From: DAISVY01 sp036826635 | Lineage (GTDB): Bacteria > Zixibacteria > MSB-5A5 > GN15 > FEB-12 | Direction: 5' to 3' | DNA length: 64,000 nucleotides | Assembly (NCBI GenBank): GCA_036826635.1 | Contig: DAISVY010000006.1 | Span: forward strand, 155,652-219,651 | Notes under the pieces: model-generated | What the model saw: only the letters and a program-made list of their open reading frames with translations | The model's database searches: none | What the model was told of the DNA's origin: nothing | Translations under genes and position numbers: made by a program | Shown: piece by piece, positions 8,533-16,910 of the stretch | Layout of the letters: the number at the start of each line of letters is the position of its first letter | How positions within the stretch are numbered: the first letter of the stretch is position 1

Positions 8533-9291
8533 TTATCCCAGATAAATGGTCTCCCCTCCCACCGGCACTACCCGTGCCCTCCTGTGGTCCAGCATCCTGC
8601 CATAAAGAGCAATCACAAAATATATCACGACCGCCATCAGAACTCCCACCAACCCCGAGTCGTCCACAGTGTTACTGTATACATGCCAACCCATGGGAAA
8701 CAGTATTGACCGGGTCCAGTAGTAGATATACCCGAACAGCACCGACATGATGAGAATCCCCTGCAATTGCCACACGGTCTTTGTCGGCCAGTGAGCCGAT
8801 GTAAAAAGGAAAGCGCTTACCAGTATTGCTATCAACACGCGCCGCTTCCGCTTAACTAAAACGGCTATCAGGCTGTTGATCAGCAATACTCGGAATATCA
8901 ACTCCTCGACAGAGGCATTGAAAACAACAAAAGATAGTTTGAGAGACACCGAACCGGAAACGATGTCACCATACGATAAAACAATAAAAGTACCACCCGC
9001 TATTAGCGCAAGCCCAAGCCAGCAACCCCAGTTAAGAGTAAAACCATAATCACCAAAAGATTCTCTGCACCCTACAACTCTCGCCGCAATCAACATAACG
9101 AAGAACACATTCACCGCCATCCCGGCGACGGACACCCCGGATACTACACCCCACAGACTATATGTCCAGCAGTAGCTGATAACATAGTTCGCTATAAACC
9201 CCATTAGCGTCCACAAAAGGATCAACAATACTGTCCCCTTGTTCAGGGCCGACTGGCTGCCGAGAGCAGTATACCATCTCTTATCGCTCAT
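8533..9291 (-). CDS. CPBP-family intramembrane metallo/glutamic protease
   Basis: A ~252-aa polytopic membrane protein with the complete CPBP (Abi/CAAX-protease) motif set: E-E-L-I-F-R (motif 1), F-T-S-A-H-W (motif 2) and W-H-V-Y-S-N-T (motif 3), with about seven hydrophobic segments. Bacterial relatives process or give immunity to bacteriocins and peptides. The reading frame opens at a GTG at 9315. ATG 9291 is preferred (AAGG about 9 nt upstream), with 9297 possible. It is the last gene of the minus-strand series that starts with the precursor peptide, so a role in cutting the leader or in self-protection is a reasonable inference. Nothing in its own sequence proves that. Confidence 0.8.
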   Translation of the reverse strand: MSDKRWYTALGSQSALNKGTVLLILLWTLMGFIANYVISYCWTYSLWGVVSGVSVAGMAVNVFFVMLIAARVVGCRESFGDYGFTLNWGCWLGLALIAGGTFIVLSYGDIVSGSVSLKLSFVVFNASVEELIFRVLLINSLIAVLVKRKRRVLIAILVSAFLFTSAHWPTKTVWQLQGILIMSVLFGYIYYWTRSILFPMGWHVYSNTVDDSGLVGVLMAVVIYFVIALYGRMLDHRRARVVPVGGETIYLG

Positions 9292-9435
9292 GAACATGTG
9301 CCTTATACTATACACGGTGCCACGACTACACCGACCCGCTCACCTGTCAGGACGCAACGGTAATAACTAAGTTTATCCTGTCCGAGATATCCACGTCTCT
9401 AATGTTTCCATTTTGCAAAGTCCAATTCACCAACC

Positions 9436-10485
9436 TCAATAGGTGTGCCTTCGCACCTGATCCCCGTTCGTCGGGAGTAAGATGTTCTCCCTGTCTCCCT
9501 CCTGCATGGGACGAAAAGACTTCGGCAACAACGAATCGGCAACCCCGGCCCAAAGACTACCGTCGCCTATGAACCGAAGATTACCATCATCGTCATACAC
9601 CGACTCACAAGGGATGATGTTATCGTATCTTTCTCCTGATCTCTTGGATTTGTCTTGAACCAAAAGACTCAGCAAGTGTATATCCCTTACAGGCAAAGGA
9701 ACAGCCTTGATCTCATAGTAAACGGTATCACCCTTAACTATCCCCGGTGCAATCCGCTGTGGCTCCGAAACTACCTTCATACCCTCTGCGTAGATCTGTA
9801 TCTGTAGAGGATTGGGCAGATCATCGACCGCCGTCAGACGATAGCGCACCGTTGAAGTATCTCCTATCCGAAATACCGGCTTGACCGTAAAGTCGGTCAA
9901 AAAGAGATCATCATCACTGGGCTCTCCGCCATGCCGCAGCACATACACTGAATCCTTATTGAAAAACGTACACTGCTGACGGTTACAATCGTTATAATGA
10001 TTAGACAGTTCGATCTTGTCCAGAAACGTTAAATTCCCATCCTGGTCAAAACACCAATGCACGTCCAACGCGCCATCCACGTTATCGAACATATACAGCA
10101 TGAACTTATGAAGTCCTGATCGCAGCGGTACCAACTCAAAGCTGCCCGAATATGTCCCCCCAAGCGGGTGAGGCCCCGGCCAGACAAAAATAGAGTCTCC
10201 CAGCAGCCGCACGGCTTTGCAGTTCCAGACCAGATGGATCTTCCAATCTCCCTCAGGAACAAGAAAGTCGCGCGATACCTCAAGAGTGAAATCCACTCTC
10301 ACTGGTTCCAAAGGGGCTGGCAGCTTCTCGAAATCGAACCTCCCCACAAACGGTCTCCGACCACCAGGAAGTCTTGGCGGCTTCATAATTATCTTCTCTT
10401 TATATCCATCTATGTGCAGTTTCACCTGAGCCGCCAACGGCGCAACCAAAAGAAATACCGCAAAGATTACCGTAAGCAATCTCAT
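9436..10485 (-). CDS. Secreted protein of unknown function, copy A
   Basis: 349 aa with a clean signal peptide (M-R-L-L-T-V-I-F-A-V-F-L-L, cleavage near PLAAQ). The rest is beta-rich: repeated hydrophobic/polar alternation with segments such as R-V-D-F-T-L-E-V and T-V-R-Y-R-L-T-A-V that suggest Ig-like or CARDB-type folds. I recognise no family. The frame extends further upstream to 10665 through the end of copy B, but the ATG at 10485 (AAGGGA upstream, signal peptide) is the start. It is nearly identical to the next gene, copy B. The two differ only near the N-terminus and the last ~20 residues. Confidence 0.7.
   Translation of the reverse strand: MRLLTVIFAVFLLVAPLAAQVKLHIDGYKEKIIMKPPRLPGGRRPFVGRFDFEKLPAPLEPVRVDFTLEVSRDFLVPEGDWKIHLVWNCKAVRLLGDSIFVWPGPHPLGGTYSGSFELVPLRSGLHKFMLYMFDNVDGALDVHWCFDQDGNLTFLDKIELSNHYNDCNRQQCTFFNKDSVYVLRHGGEPSDDDLFLTDFTVKPVFRIGDTSTVRYRLTAVDDLPNPLQIQIYAEGMKVVSEPQRIAPGIVKGDTVYYEIKAVPLPVRDIHLLSLLVQDKSKRSGERYDNIIPCESVYDDDGNLRFIGDGSLWAGVADSLLPKSFRPMQEGDRENILLPTNGDQVRRHTY
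9504..10363 (-). repeat. Long direct repeat, unit A
   Basis: About 860 bp that by eye is identical to 10627-11486 (offset 1123 bp). It lies within the two secreted-protein genes, and sequence on both sides of the block has diverged. Confidence 0.85.
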
Positions 10486-10558
10486 TGCTGATCCCTTCGA
10501 TGGCCGGATGGCATTCTCATACTTCTCTGCTGCCACTTTTGCCTTTCGCATATCAACC

Positions 10559-11608
10559 TCAATAGGTGTGTCTTTGTATCTGTTCCCTGTCAGGAAAGAT
10601 AATGATACTCTCCCTGTCTCCTTCCCGCATGGGACGAAAAGACTTCGGCAACAACGAATCGGCAACCCCGGCCCAAAGACTACCGTCGCCTATGAACCGA
10701 AGATTACCATCATCGTCATACACCGACTCACAAGGGATGATGTTATCGTATCTTTCTCCTGATCTCTTGGATTTGTCTTGAACCAAAAGACTCAGCAAGT
10801 GTATATCCCTTACAGGCAAAGGAACAGCCTTGATCTCATAGTAAACGGTATCACCCTTAACTATCCCCGGTGCAATCCGCTGTGGCTCCGAAACTACCTT
10901 CATACCCTCTGCGTAGATCTGTATCTGTAGAGGATTGGGCAGATCATCGACCGCCGTCAGACGATAGCGCACCGTTGAAGTATCTCCTATCCGAAATACC
11001 GGCTTGACCGTAAAGTCGGTCAAAAAGAGATCATCATCACTGGGCTCTCCGCCATGCCGCAGCACATACACTGAATCCTTATTGAAAAACGTACACTGCT
11101 GACGGTTACAATCGTTATAATGATTAGACAGTTCGATCTTGTCCAGAAACGTTAAATTCCCATCCTGGTCAAAACACCAATGCACGTCCAACGCGCCATC
11201 CACGTTATCGAACATATACAGCATGAACTTATGAAGTCCTGATCGCAGCGGTACCAACTCAAAGCTGCCCGAATATGTCCCCCCAAGCGGGTGAGGCCCC
11301 GGCCAGACAAAAATAGAGTCTCCCAGCAGCCGCACGGCTTTGCAGTTCCAGACCAGATGGATCTTCCAATCTCCCTCAGGAACAAGAAAGTCGCGCGATA
11401 CCTCAAGAGTGAAATCCACTCTCACTGGTTCCAAAGGGGCTGGCAGCTTCTCGAAATCGAACCTCCCCACAAACGGTCTCCGACCATCAGGAAGATTGAC
11501 AAATTTCAGGTTAACTTCCGGATTGTACCCATCTATATGCTGGTTCACCTGAGCCGCCAACGGCGCAGCCAAAAGAAACACCGCTAAGATTACCGTAAGC
11601 AATCTCAT
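10559..11608 (-). CDS. Secreted protein of unknown function, copy B
   Basis: 349 aa, same length and layout as copy A. The signal peptide is M-R-L-L-T-V-I-L-A-V-F-L-L with cleavage near PLAAQ. Residues ~41-325 (from G-R-R-P-F-V-G-R-F to S-F-R-P-M) match copy A residue for residue. The mature N-terminus and the final 20 residues differ. The start overlaps the stop of the upstream gene (ATGA at 11605-11608), which points to translational coupling. Function unknown. Its place in the RiPP island suggests a periplasmic or surface role tied to the peptide (sensing, binding or immunity), but this is context only. Confidence 0.7.
   Translation of the reverse strand: MRLLTVILAVFLLAAPLAAQVNQHIDGYNPEVNLKFVNLPDGRRPFVGRFDFEKLPAPLEPVRVDFTLEVSRDFLVPEGDWKIHLVWNCKAVRLLGDSIFVWPGPHPLGGTYSGSFELVPLRSGLHKFMLYMFDNVDGALDVHWCFDQDGNLTFLDKIELSNHYNDCNRQQCTFFNKDSVYVLRHGGEPSDDDLFLTDFTVKPVFRIGDTSTVRYRLTAVDDLPNPLQIQIYAEGMKVVSEPQRIAPGIVKGDTVYYEIKAVPLPVRDIHLLSLLVQDKSKRSGERYDNIIPCESVYDDDGNLRFIGDGSLWAGVADSLLPKSFRPMREGDRESIIIFPDREQIQRHTY
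10627..11486 (-). repeat. Long direct repeat, unit B
   Basis: Partner of the block at 9504-10363. The first mismatches appear at the edges (for example 11487 T against 10364 C), after which the genes diverge. Confidence 0.85.
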
Positions 11609-12705
11609 TGCTGACCTCTCTGTAGTAATAATCCATTCCCGGATTCCTGCTTCTGCCGATCAGGGCCGTTCTTCTTACCGGGGGGATCGAGTTCCCGCTG
11701 CCGGAAGTACTGCGGCGGAATATAACTCGAATCCTTCACCTCAATCTCTCGCCGCTCGAACTCCCGCTGTTTCTCCGACGTCAGGATACAACGATAGTAA
11801 CCCGGCCATTCGGTCGGATGAAGATCGTCCAGGATTGATTCCAGGTATTCAGAATGTTTCGGATCTCGCAGATCAACCACAACCTCCTCGCCAACCTCAG
11901 GCTCCAGCTCGCGAAGCAGAGAATCAACACTCTTCCGCATCTGAGCCTGTTTCTCCTCAATGGTCATGCTTTCGGACAGCCGAAACTTGTATTCCCCCTT
12001 GTTCCGAATCCAGTACTGACCGTCAACCTCTATCACCTGAGCATTGTGCTCGGTCAGCGGCTTCTTCTCCAGTTCCTCCTTTCGCTCCCGCTGAAGGCGT
12101 TTCTCGAACACCTCCCACTCTCTGCGGGCCTCTTCCTGTTTCACACTATTAAGGCTGTCAGACCGCCGCTGCACCTCTCTGACGCGGGCACTGTCTACCG
12201 GCGGAAGCTTCCGGGGTGGGAACTTGCTTTTGTCAAGCGGGATAACCACCGATCCACTTGGCGGAACCAGAGGTGGCAAGGCCGGATCACGCCAGGAACC
12301 TATGATCGTTTCTCCGGTTGTAATGAAGTACTTACCAAAGTCCAGCGACAGTTGACACAGCTCAACCTTCATCACTACACCAGAGGTGTCGTTATTCGGC
12401 AACACAACTTGCAGGTGCGCAGTGAACGGCTTTCTCCTGGCGATCGGAGTGCTAATAGAGGTTTCACCCAGGATAGTCAGATCACCGATAGGAGCAAAAG
12501 TAACCCGCATCTCTTCGCAAGCAGCGGCAAATTCGAAGGAGAATTCCAATTCGGTCAGTTCGACTCCCTTCGTGTACGACACCGGTTTCAACTCCCAATC
12601 AAACGGCGGGCTCATCGCGCCACCTGCCTCAACTCTTGCCAACAGGCATACCAGCAATGCCGCCAAGGCCAGAGAGACGGTCGATAACAGTGATTTTACG
12701 GACAT
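11605..12705 (-). CDS. Secreted protein with charged coiled-coil region
   Basis: 366 aa. The N-terminal signal peptide spans roughly residues 1-28 (cleavage near VEAGG). Residues ~35-170 are beta-rich and resemble the start of a CARDB- or Ig-like domain. Residues ~185-235 are very rich in Arg, Glu and Lys with heptad-like spacing and predict a coiled coil. The C-terminus is Pro/Gln-rich and disordered. GGGAGGG precedes the ATG at 12705, and its stop overlaps the start of copy B by ATGA. No family recognised. It is co-transcribed with the ABC exporter and TonB-like genes and probably acts in the periplasm. Confidence 0.65.
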   Translation of the reverse strand: MSVKSLLSTVSLALAALLVCLLARVEAGGAMSPPFDWELKPVSYTKGVELTELEFSFEFAAACEEMRVTFAPIGDLTILGETSISTPIARRKPFTAHLQVVLPNNDTSGVVMKVELCQLSLDFGKYFITTGETIIGSWRDPALPPLVPPSGSVVIPLDKSKFPPRKLPPVDSARVREVQRRSDSLNSVKQEEARREWEVFEKRLQRERKEELEKKPLTEHNAQVIEVDGQYWIRNKGEYKFRLSESMTIEEKQAQMRKSVDSLLRELEPEVGEEVVVDLRDPKHSEYLESILDDLHPTEWPGYYRCILTSEKQREFERREIEVKDSSYIPPQYFRQRELDPPGKKNGPDRQKQESGNGLLLQRGQQ

Positions 12706-12826
12706 AATTCCCTCCCGTTTCTAAGGGAAAGACGTTCATGCTAATACGAACGTGCATTCTGCTATTGCAAGACACCTGCGACGGAACTCGTTGCACTTTG
12801 TCTCGCTCACCCTGTCCCACTCGCCG

Positions 12827-13687
12827 TTACCGTTTTCTGACAACAGCCATCAGACTACCCTGCCTCACGGTGACAGATGATTCACAACCGGCACAAATGT
12901 AAACATCCAAAACGACCTTTGTCTTAATGCTCCGGCCACACCGAGTGGCGGGAATGAACTTGCTTTGCAACAGCATCGCCAGATAAGCGTTGGCATAGCC
13001 ATGCCCTTCGGGTTCCTCTTGCACGACACGCCATTTAATGCACCCATCTTCGTCAATGATCAAATCCACGACCAGGTGCCCCGTATCATCACCGATAATG
13101 TAAGTGGGATCGATATCGGAAAACAGAATCGTGGCCGGCTTGTTCGTAGCATCAATTGCAGTTGTCAACGGGAATATAGGTCGCCGTGGTCGGGGGAGAT
13201 AAGGTTCATCACCGCCAAACCCGAAACCATCACCGCCAATCTCGAAGAAACAGAAACTATCACCATAACCAAAACCGTCACCCTCCGATTCCAACACGGG
13301 ACCTTCGGCAGGAAACGATATCCGATGCGAACGAACATCGCCAGCATCACGAGGCAAGGAGCAATCGCGCACAATCTTGATGTGGCCAATAACGCCAACA
13401 GGGAAAGTTCCATCTCGGAACACACGACCTGTCCCTGATCGACCGCCGCCGCCCGCTTCCTGATGGCCGCCACCCGATACCGTATCACAAACCAAAACGA
13501 AACGACTCGGCTCAGCGTGTTCGTATTCCGGCGTAACCTTGCTGGGTTCGAGTGAAATCATGACAACAACAGCCAGTGCGATAATCGAATACGCCACCAA
13601 GGCCGCCTTCACGCAGTTGCGTTGATATTGAGACTTCTGGTATAACCCGGGATAATAGCTCGAACAGGTTCTGTTTTCCTCTTCCAT
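12827..13687 (-). CDS. TonB-like protein with one TM and Gly-rich linker
   Basis: 286 aa. A short cytosolic N-terminus with R-N-C-V-K-A-A leads into a single membrane helix (~residues 28-45, I-I-A-L-A-V-V-V-M-I). A periplasmic linker with G-G-G-H-Q-E-A-G-G-G-G and G-D-G-F-G repeats follows. Residues ~200-270 resemble the TonB C-terminal fold: G-H-L-V-V-D-L-I-I-D-E-D-G-C-I-K-W, then A-N-A-Y-L-A-M-L-L-Q-S-K-F-I-P-A. ATG 13687 is chosen over the GTG/ATG at 13711 because GGGGAGAG precedes it. TonB proteins transmit proton-motive force to outer membrane transporters; no such receptor is in the window. It lies between the exporter genes and the secreted proteins. Confidence 0.7.
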   Translation of the reverse strand: MEEENRTCSSYYPGLYQKSQYQRNCVKAALVAYSIIALAVVVMISLEPSKVTPEYEHAEPSRFVLVCDTVSGGGHQEAGGGGRSGTGRVFRDGTFPVGVIGHIKIVRDCSLPRDAGDVRSHRISFPAEGPVLESEGDGFGYGDSFCFFEIGGDGFGFGGDEPYLPRPRRPIFPLTTAIDATNKPATILFSDIDPTYIIGDDTGHLVVDLIIDEDGCIKWRVVQEEPEGHGYANAYLAMLLQSKFIPATRCGRSIKTKVVLDVYICAGCESSVTVRQGSLMAVVRKR

Positions 13688-13766
13688 CGAAACCACTCTC
13701 CCCTGCCGCAAAACGCTCCGCTATCGCCCGTGCGTTGATCCGAAACATTCTCTACAGTCACATCAT

Positions 13767-14525
13767 TTAATACTCGGCCCGCCGACTCACGAACAACGCA
13801 CACCCGAGGGCAACAACCGTCATTGCCGCCAGCACAATCAAATCGACCCCGCATGAGCCGATTGACTCGTTAAGATATGCCTGCCGCGCCAGATTACATG
13901 TGTAGGTCAGCGGATTCACCACACTAATAAGCCTGATCCAACCCGGGGCCAGGGATACATCATAGTACATGCTGCTCGAGAAGATCAGCGGCATGGAGAT
14001 GAGCATCATAAGTATTTCGCGGATGTCATCACGCTTCAGAATGAAAGCCACGGACAAACCTATTAGAAGCCACACGGCAGAGCCGAGCACTATCACGACC
14101 AGCATCAAACCCATATTAGCGATATTACCGAGAGCCGTCGTCCCCCCGGCTATCAACAACGACAGAAGCACCAAAGCGGCACTCTTGATCGTGTTTATTG
14201 TTACCTGGGCGGTCATTTTGCCGCCGATATATCCCCCCAATCCACCCTGTGCAAGCACCACAATTCCCAGTATACCCGACATGCGGTCATGCCGTATGAA
14301 CGTGAGCGCCATTTGGAATGTCATGAACGTCACGTAACCTATAAGACCGGGAGTGAAATAGACAAGGTAGTCGACTTCGGAACCGCCATACGAGAACGAC
14401 GCCAGATTCCGTCCGAGTACGGTGGCAAAAAACACCAGCAGAAACAGCGGGGCTATAAAGTGCAACATGACACTCATAGCGGACGTGGTCATAGTCTTGA
14501 ACTCTTTCCACACAACGGCCATCAT
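13767..14525 (-). CDS. ABC-2 type transporter permease
   Basis: 252 aa with six hydrophobic segments in the ABC-2 layout: an amphipathic start (V-W-K-E-F-K-T-M), then membrane segments near 25-43, 58-80, 108-130, 138-160, 170-190 and 228-248. N-P-L-T-Y near residue 208 is the usual ABC-2 motif. The ATG overlaps the stop of the ATPase gene (ATGA at 14522-14525). With the ATPase it forms a half-size exporter, most likely for the modified peptide whose precursor and maturase are encoded upstream. Confidence 0.85.
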   Translation of the reverse strand: MMAVVWKEFKTMTTSAMSVMLHFIAPLFLLVFFATVLGRNLASFSYGGSEVDYLVYFTPGLIGYVTFMTFQMALTFIRHDRMSGILGIVVLAQGGLGGYIGGKMTAQVTINTIKSAALVLLSLLIAGGTTALGNIANMGLMLVVIVLGSAVWLLIGLSVAFILKRDDIREILMMLISMPLIFSSSMYYDVSLAPGWIRLISVVNPLTYTCNLARQAYLNESIGSCGVDLIVLAAMTVVALGCALFVSRRAEY

Positions 14526-15442
14526 GGCTTGTTCCTCCCGTATCTCTCGAACAGATCAACAAGCGACACTCGACGCTCAGCGAGACTCTTCAGCCCGAAC
14601 TTGCGGGCTAACACACCGAGGAAGTTTATAACATCATCACTATACTCTGTGCACTCGATAGTGATATTCCGAGTCCCGCTCCCCGAGACCTTTACGCTCT
14701 TGGGGATCACATATTCGGTAGGTTCAAACGGCTGCACCAGGACACATTCAAGATATATCCGATTGTCTTCGGCCAGGTTCCGCGCGTTTCCCCGGTAAAG
14801 CAATTTTCCATGATCTATAAACGCAACTTCATCGCACATCGTCTCGACTTCGGCAATGTCGTTCGAAGCGAGGAATACGGTACAGCCATTATTGGCTGCA
14901 AACTCGCGAATCGTGCGCCATATCGTCATTTTACCCTGGATGTCAATCCCAAGGGTAGGTTCATCAAGGAGAATGCGGCGCGGCTGTCCCAGAAACGTCC
15001 GCGCCAGCTGAGCTCTTCTGAACTGCCCACCGGAAACGGCAAAGATATGTTTGCGGGCAAATTCGCCGAGCCCGAATTGCTCGACTACCCGCTCCACCGA
15101 CGCCATACGCTCGGCTGTCTTCAACCCGATCAGGCGGCAATAGTAGTTGAGGTTATCTATCACGCTCAGTGTCGGATCAAGGGCCTTACCCTGGGGCATA
15201 AGGGCCAACGAGCGACCGGCAGACGCAGCGGCCTTTTCACCGGGTATCCCGTCGAACAGCACACGGCCGGAATCAGGTTTCAGCAGTGTCGAGCAAATAC
15301 GCATCGTGGTGGTTTTACCTGCACCGTTGGGACCGAGCAGCCCGAATACCATACCGGTCGGCACGGCAAGCGACAGCTCATCAAGCGCCCTTACACTACC
15401 GTAGTTCTTGGAAACATGGTCAAGTTCAATTGCGTCTGGCAT
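14522..15442 (-). CDS. ABC transporter ATP-binding protein of the peptide exporter
   Basis: 306 aa. Walker A is G-P-N-G-A-G-K-T-T (37-45), the signature is V-S-G-G-Q (136-140) and Walker B is I-L-L-D-E-P (157-162). The switch region reads L-A-S-N-D (191-195), where most ABC proteins have a His; here the site is Asn194, which may slow ATP hydrolysis. The last ~80 residues form a DUF4162-like tail seen on ABC-2 drug/peptide exporters. The ATG at 15442 overlaps the stop of the radical SAM gene by one base (TAATG), with GAGG 8 nt upstream. The longer frame from 15499 is rejected. Confidence 0.88.
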   Translation of the reverse strand: MPDAIELDHVSKNYGSVRALDELSLAVPTGMVFGLLGPNGAGKTTTMRICSTLLKPDSGRVLFDGIPGEKAAASAGRSLALMPQGKALDPTLSVIDNLNYYCRLIGLKTAERMASVERVVEQFGLGEFARKHIFAVSGGQFRRAQLARTFLGQPRRILLDEPTLGIDIQGKMTIWRTIREFAANNGCTVFLASNDIAEVETMCDEVAFIDHGKLLYRGNARNLAEDNRIYLECVLVQPFEPTEYVIPKSVKVSGSGTRNITIECTEYSDDVINFLGVLARKFGLKSLAERRVSLVDLFERYGRNKP

Positions 15443-16818
15443 TACGTCAACCTCATGGTGTGTGTACTTCTGGGACAACCGGGCTGCACCCCGAAGCATG
15501 ATTTGTGTACTTTATAAACATCTCTTATGCACCAACCTTTACTGTGAATGCACGGATCGAAATGCTCACAATCGTAGCACATGGTCCCCTTGAAACAGGA
15601 CCTCTCCGGATAAGCCATTGATATTAGTTTCTGCGACTCCCACACCTTCTGTAGTGTATCGGTCGCCAGATCGCCAAGCACGTACGGTGCCTTCGTGGGA
15701 AGCTGTTCGCACGGCACGACCTTGCCTGACGGTGTTATGACTATTCCCACCCGGCCAAAGGCGCAAGCTGCCCGGTTCAAGAACTGAACTAGCCTTTCCT
15801 CGCTGTTGCCATCGCTCTTCTGAGGTTGCGGACACGGGACACTGCAACCTTCTGGCTTATCTATCACATCGAGCTGCTGCTTCAACCACACTAAGGACTC
15901 ATCATCTACGAATAACTCGTCCCGGTGTCGAAATGTTGATCGATAGTATCGGCTTAGCACTATATTCGTAATCCCGCGTGACAGCAGGTATCGCACAAGT
16001 CCCGGCACATCGCGGTAGTTGTAACCAGTTATTACGGTATTTGTACTTACCTCAATGTCCACTGATTGTAGGTTTGCAATTGTCCGTAGAGCACCCCTTA
16101 CGAAGTCCCGACGACCAGTCAGTAAGTGCCCTGTACCGGCGACCAATGTATCCACGCTGACCTGCATGTGCCGCACTCCCACATCTGCTAGGGCCATGCA
16201 CTGCCGCTGCGACAGGAACTCCTTAGTCGACAATATAAGTCCAATACCATTGTCTACAACATAATGCACTAAGTCAACAACAGTCTTCCTATAGAAGGGA
16301 TCGCCACCACCTAAGTAGATGAGCTCTACGCCGCAGTCCTTGGCCTGATCGACTATCGTTTTCGCTAGATCGAGACTCATCTCATTGACATCCTCGCTTG
16401 AATCACGATTAGCGTAACAGTACAGACACCGTGAGTTACAATTATAGGTGTACAGCAACACGAGCTGAAGGGGAGATCGTAATCTAAAACCGGACATGTC
16501 TATTTGTGATTCCGGCATAACGAAATCGACCGGGTTACATTGATCGTTGATACAGTTGGGCACTAGTAAGTCACTCAGTTCTGTCACGGCAGCAGAAACG
16601 AATTCCTCGCATTTTGCAGTAGATCTGTTAGTTATTTGGCTTACGATCTTCGCTATGTCGCTTGTCTTCCGTCTGCCGTCGAATAGAGACAGAATAACGG
16701 CCTGCAGCGGATGTAGAACTCGCTGCCGCACTATCTGGCCGCTTGACAGATCGATATCGTAGCTGTAGATGTTCGTTTCCGCCTTCCGAAAGCGAAGCCT
16801 GGGATCAAGACACAACAT
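15442..16818 (-). CDS. Radical SAM/SPASM peptide maturase with PqqD-like N-terminus
   Basis: 458 aa. Residues ~10-87 look like a PqqD-type RiPP recognition element (D-L-S-S-G-Q, L-F-D-G-R-R-K-T-S-D-I). The radical SAM cluster ligands are C127, C131 and C134 (CNSRCLYC), followed by G-G-G-D-P (170-174). A SPASM region begins at C352 and continues with G365-x4-C370, C414-x2-C417-x5-C423, C430, C441 and C448, enough for two auxiliary 4Fe-4S clusters. Enzymes of this layout install thioether or C-C crosslinks in ribosomal peptides. GAGG lies 8 nt before the ATG. The gene follows the precursor peptide after a strong hairpin and overlaps the exporter ATPase gene by one base. The crosslink chemistry cannot be read from sequence. 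Confidence 0.92.
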   Translation of the reverse strand: MLCLDPRLRFRKAETNIYSYDIDLSSGQIVRQRVLHPLQAVILSLFDGRRKTSDIAKIVSQITNRSTAKCEEFVSAAVTELSDLLVPNCINDQCNPVDFVMPESQIDMSGFRLRSPLQLVLLYTYNCNSRCLYCYANRDSSEDVNEMSLDLAKTIVDQAKDCGVELIYLGGGDPFYRKTVVDLVHYVVDNGIGLILSTKEFLSQRQCMALADVGVRHMQVSVDTLVAGTGHLLTGRRDFVRGALRTIANLQSVDIEVSTNTVITGYNYRDVPGLVRYLLSRGITNIVLSRYYRSTFRHRDELFVDDESLVWLKQQLDVIDKPEGCSVPCPQPQKSDGNSEERLVQFLNRAACAFGRVGIVITPSGKVVPCEQLPTKAPYVLGDLATDTLQKVWESQKLISMAYPERSCFKGTMCYDCEHFDPCIHSKGWCIRDVYKVHKSCFGVQPGCPRSTHTMRLT

Positions 16819-16875
16819 GCTTTACCTCAACGGGTTATACAGTCACTTAGGTTCAGTCAAACAACCGTTGTTCAC

Positions 16876-16903
16876 GCTTGGGGCATCCCGCGATGCCCCA
16901 AGC
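16876..16903 (-). promoter_or_regulatory. Stem-loop between precursor and maturase genes
   Basis: Perfect 11-bp inverted repeat GCTTGGGGCAT / ATGCCCCAAGC with a 6-nt loop, starting 8 nt after the precursor stop. No T-run follows, so it is better read as a partial terminator or mRNA-stabilising element that keeps precursor output above that of the downstream enzymes. Confidence 0.65.
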
Positions 16904-16910
16904 GGATGCA

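Noticed and set aside
10486..10665. N-terminal extension of secreted protein copy A
   Set aside because: It runs through the end of copy B in another frame, and the internal ATG has a ribosome site and signal peptide.
11854..12687. 277-codon plus-strand frame
   Set aside because: Shadow of the minus-strand coiled-coil protein, and operon context is entirely minus strand here.
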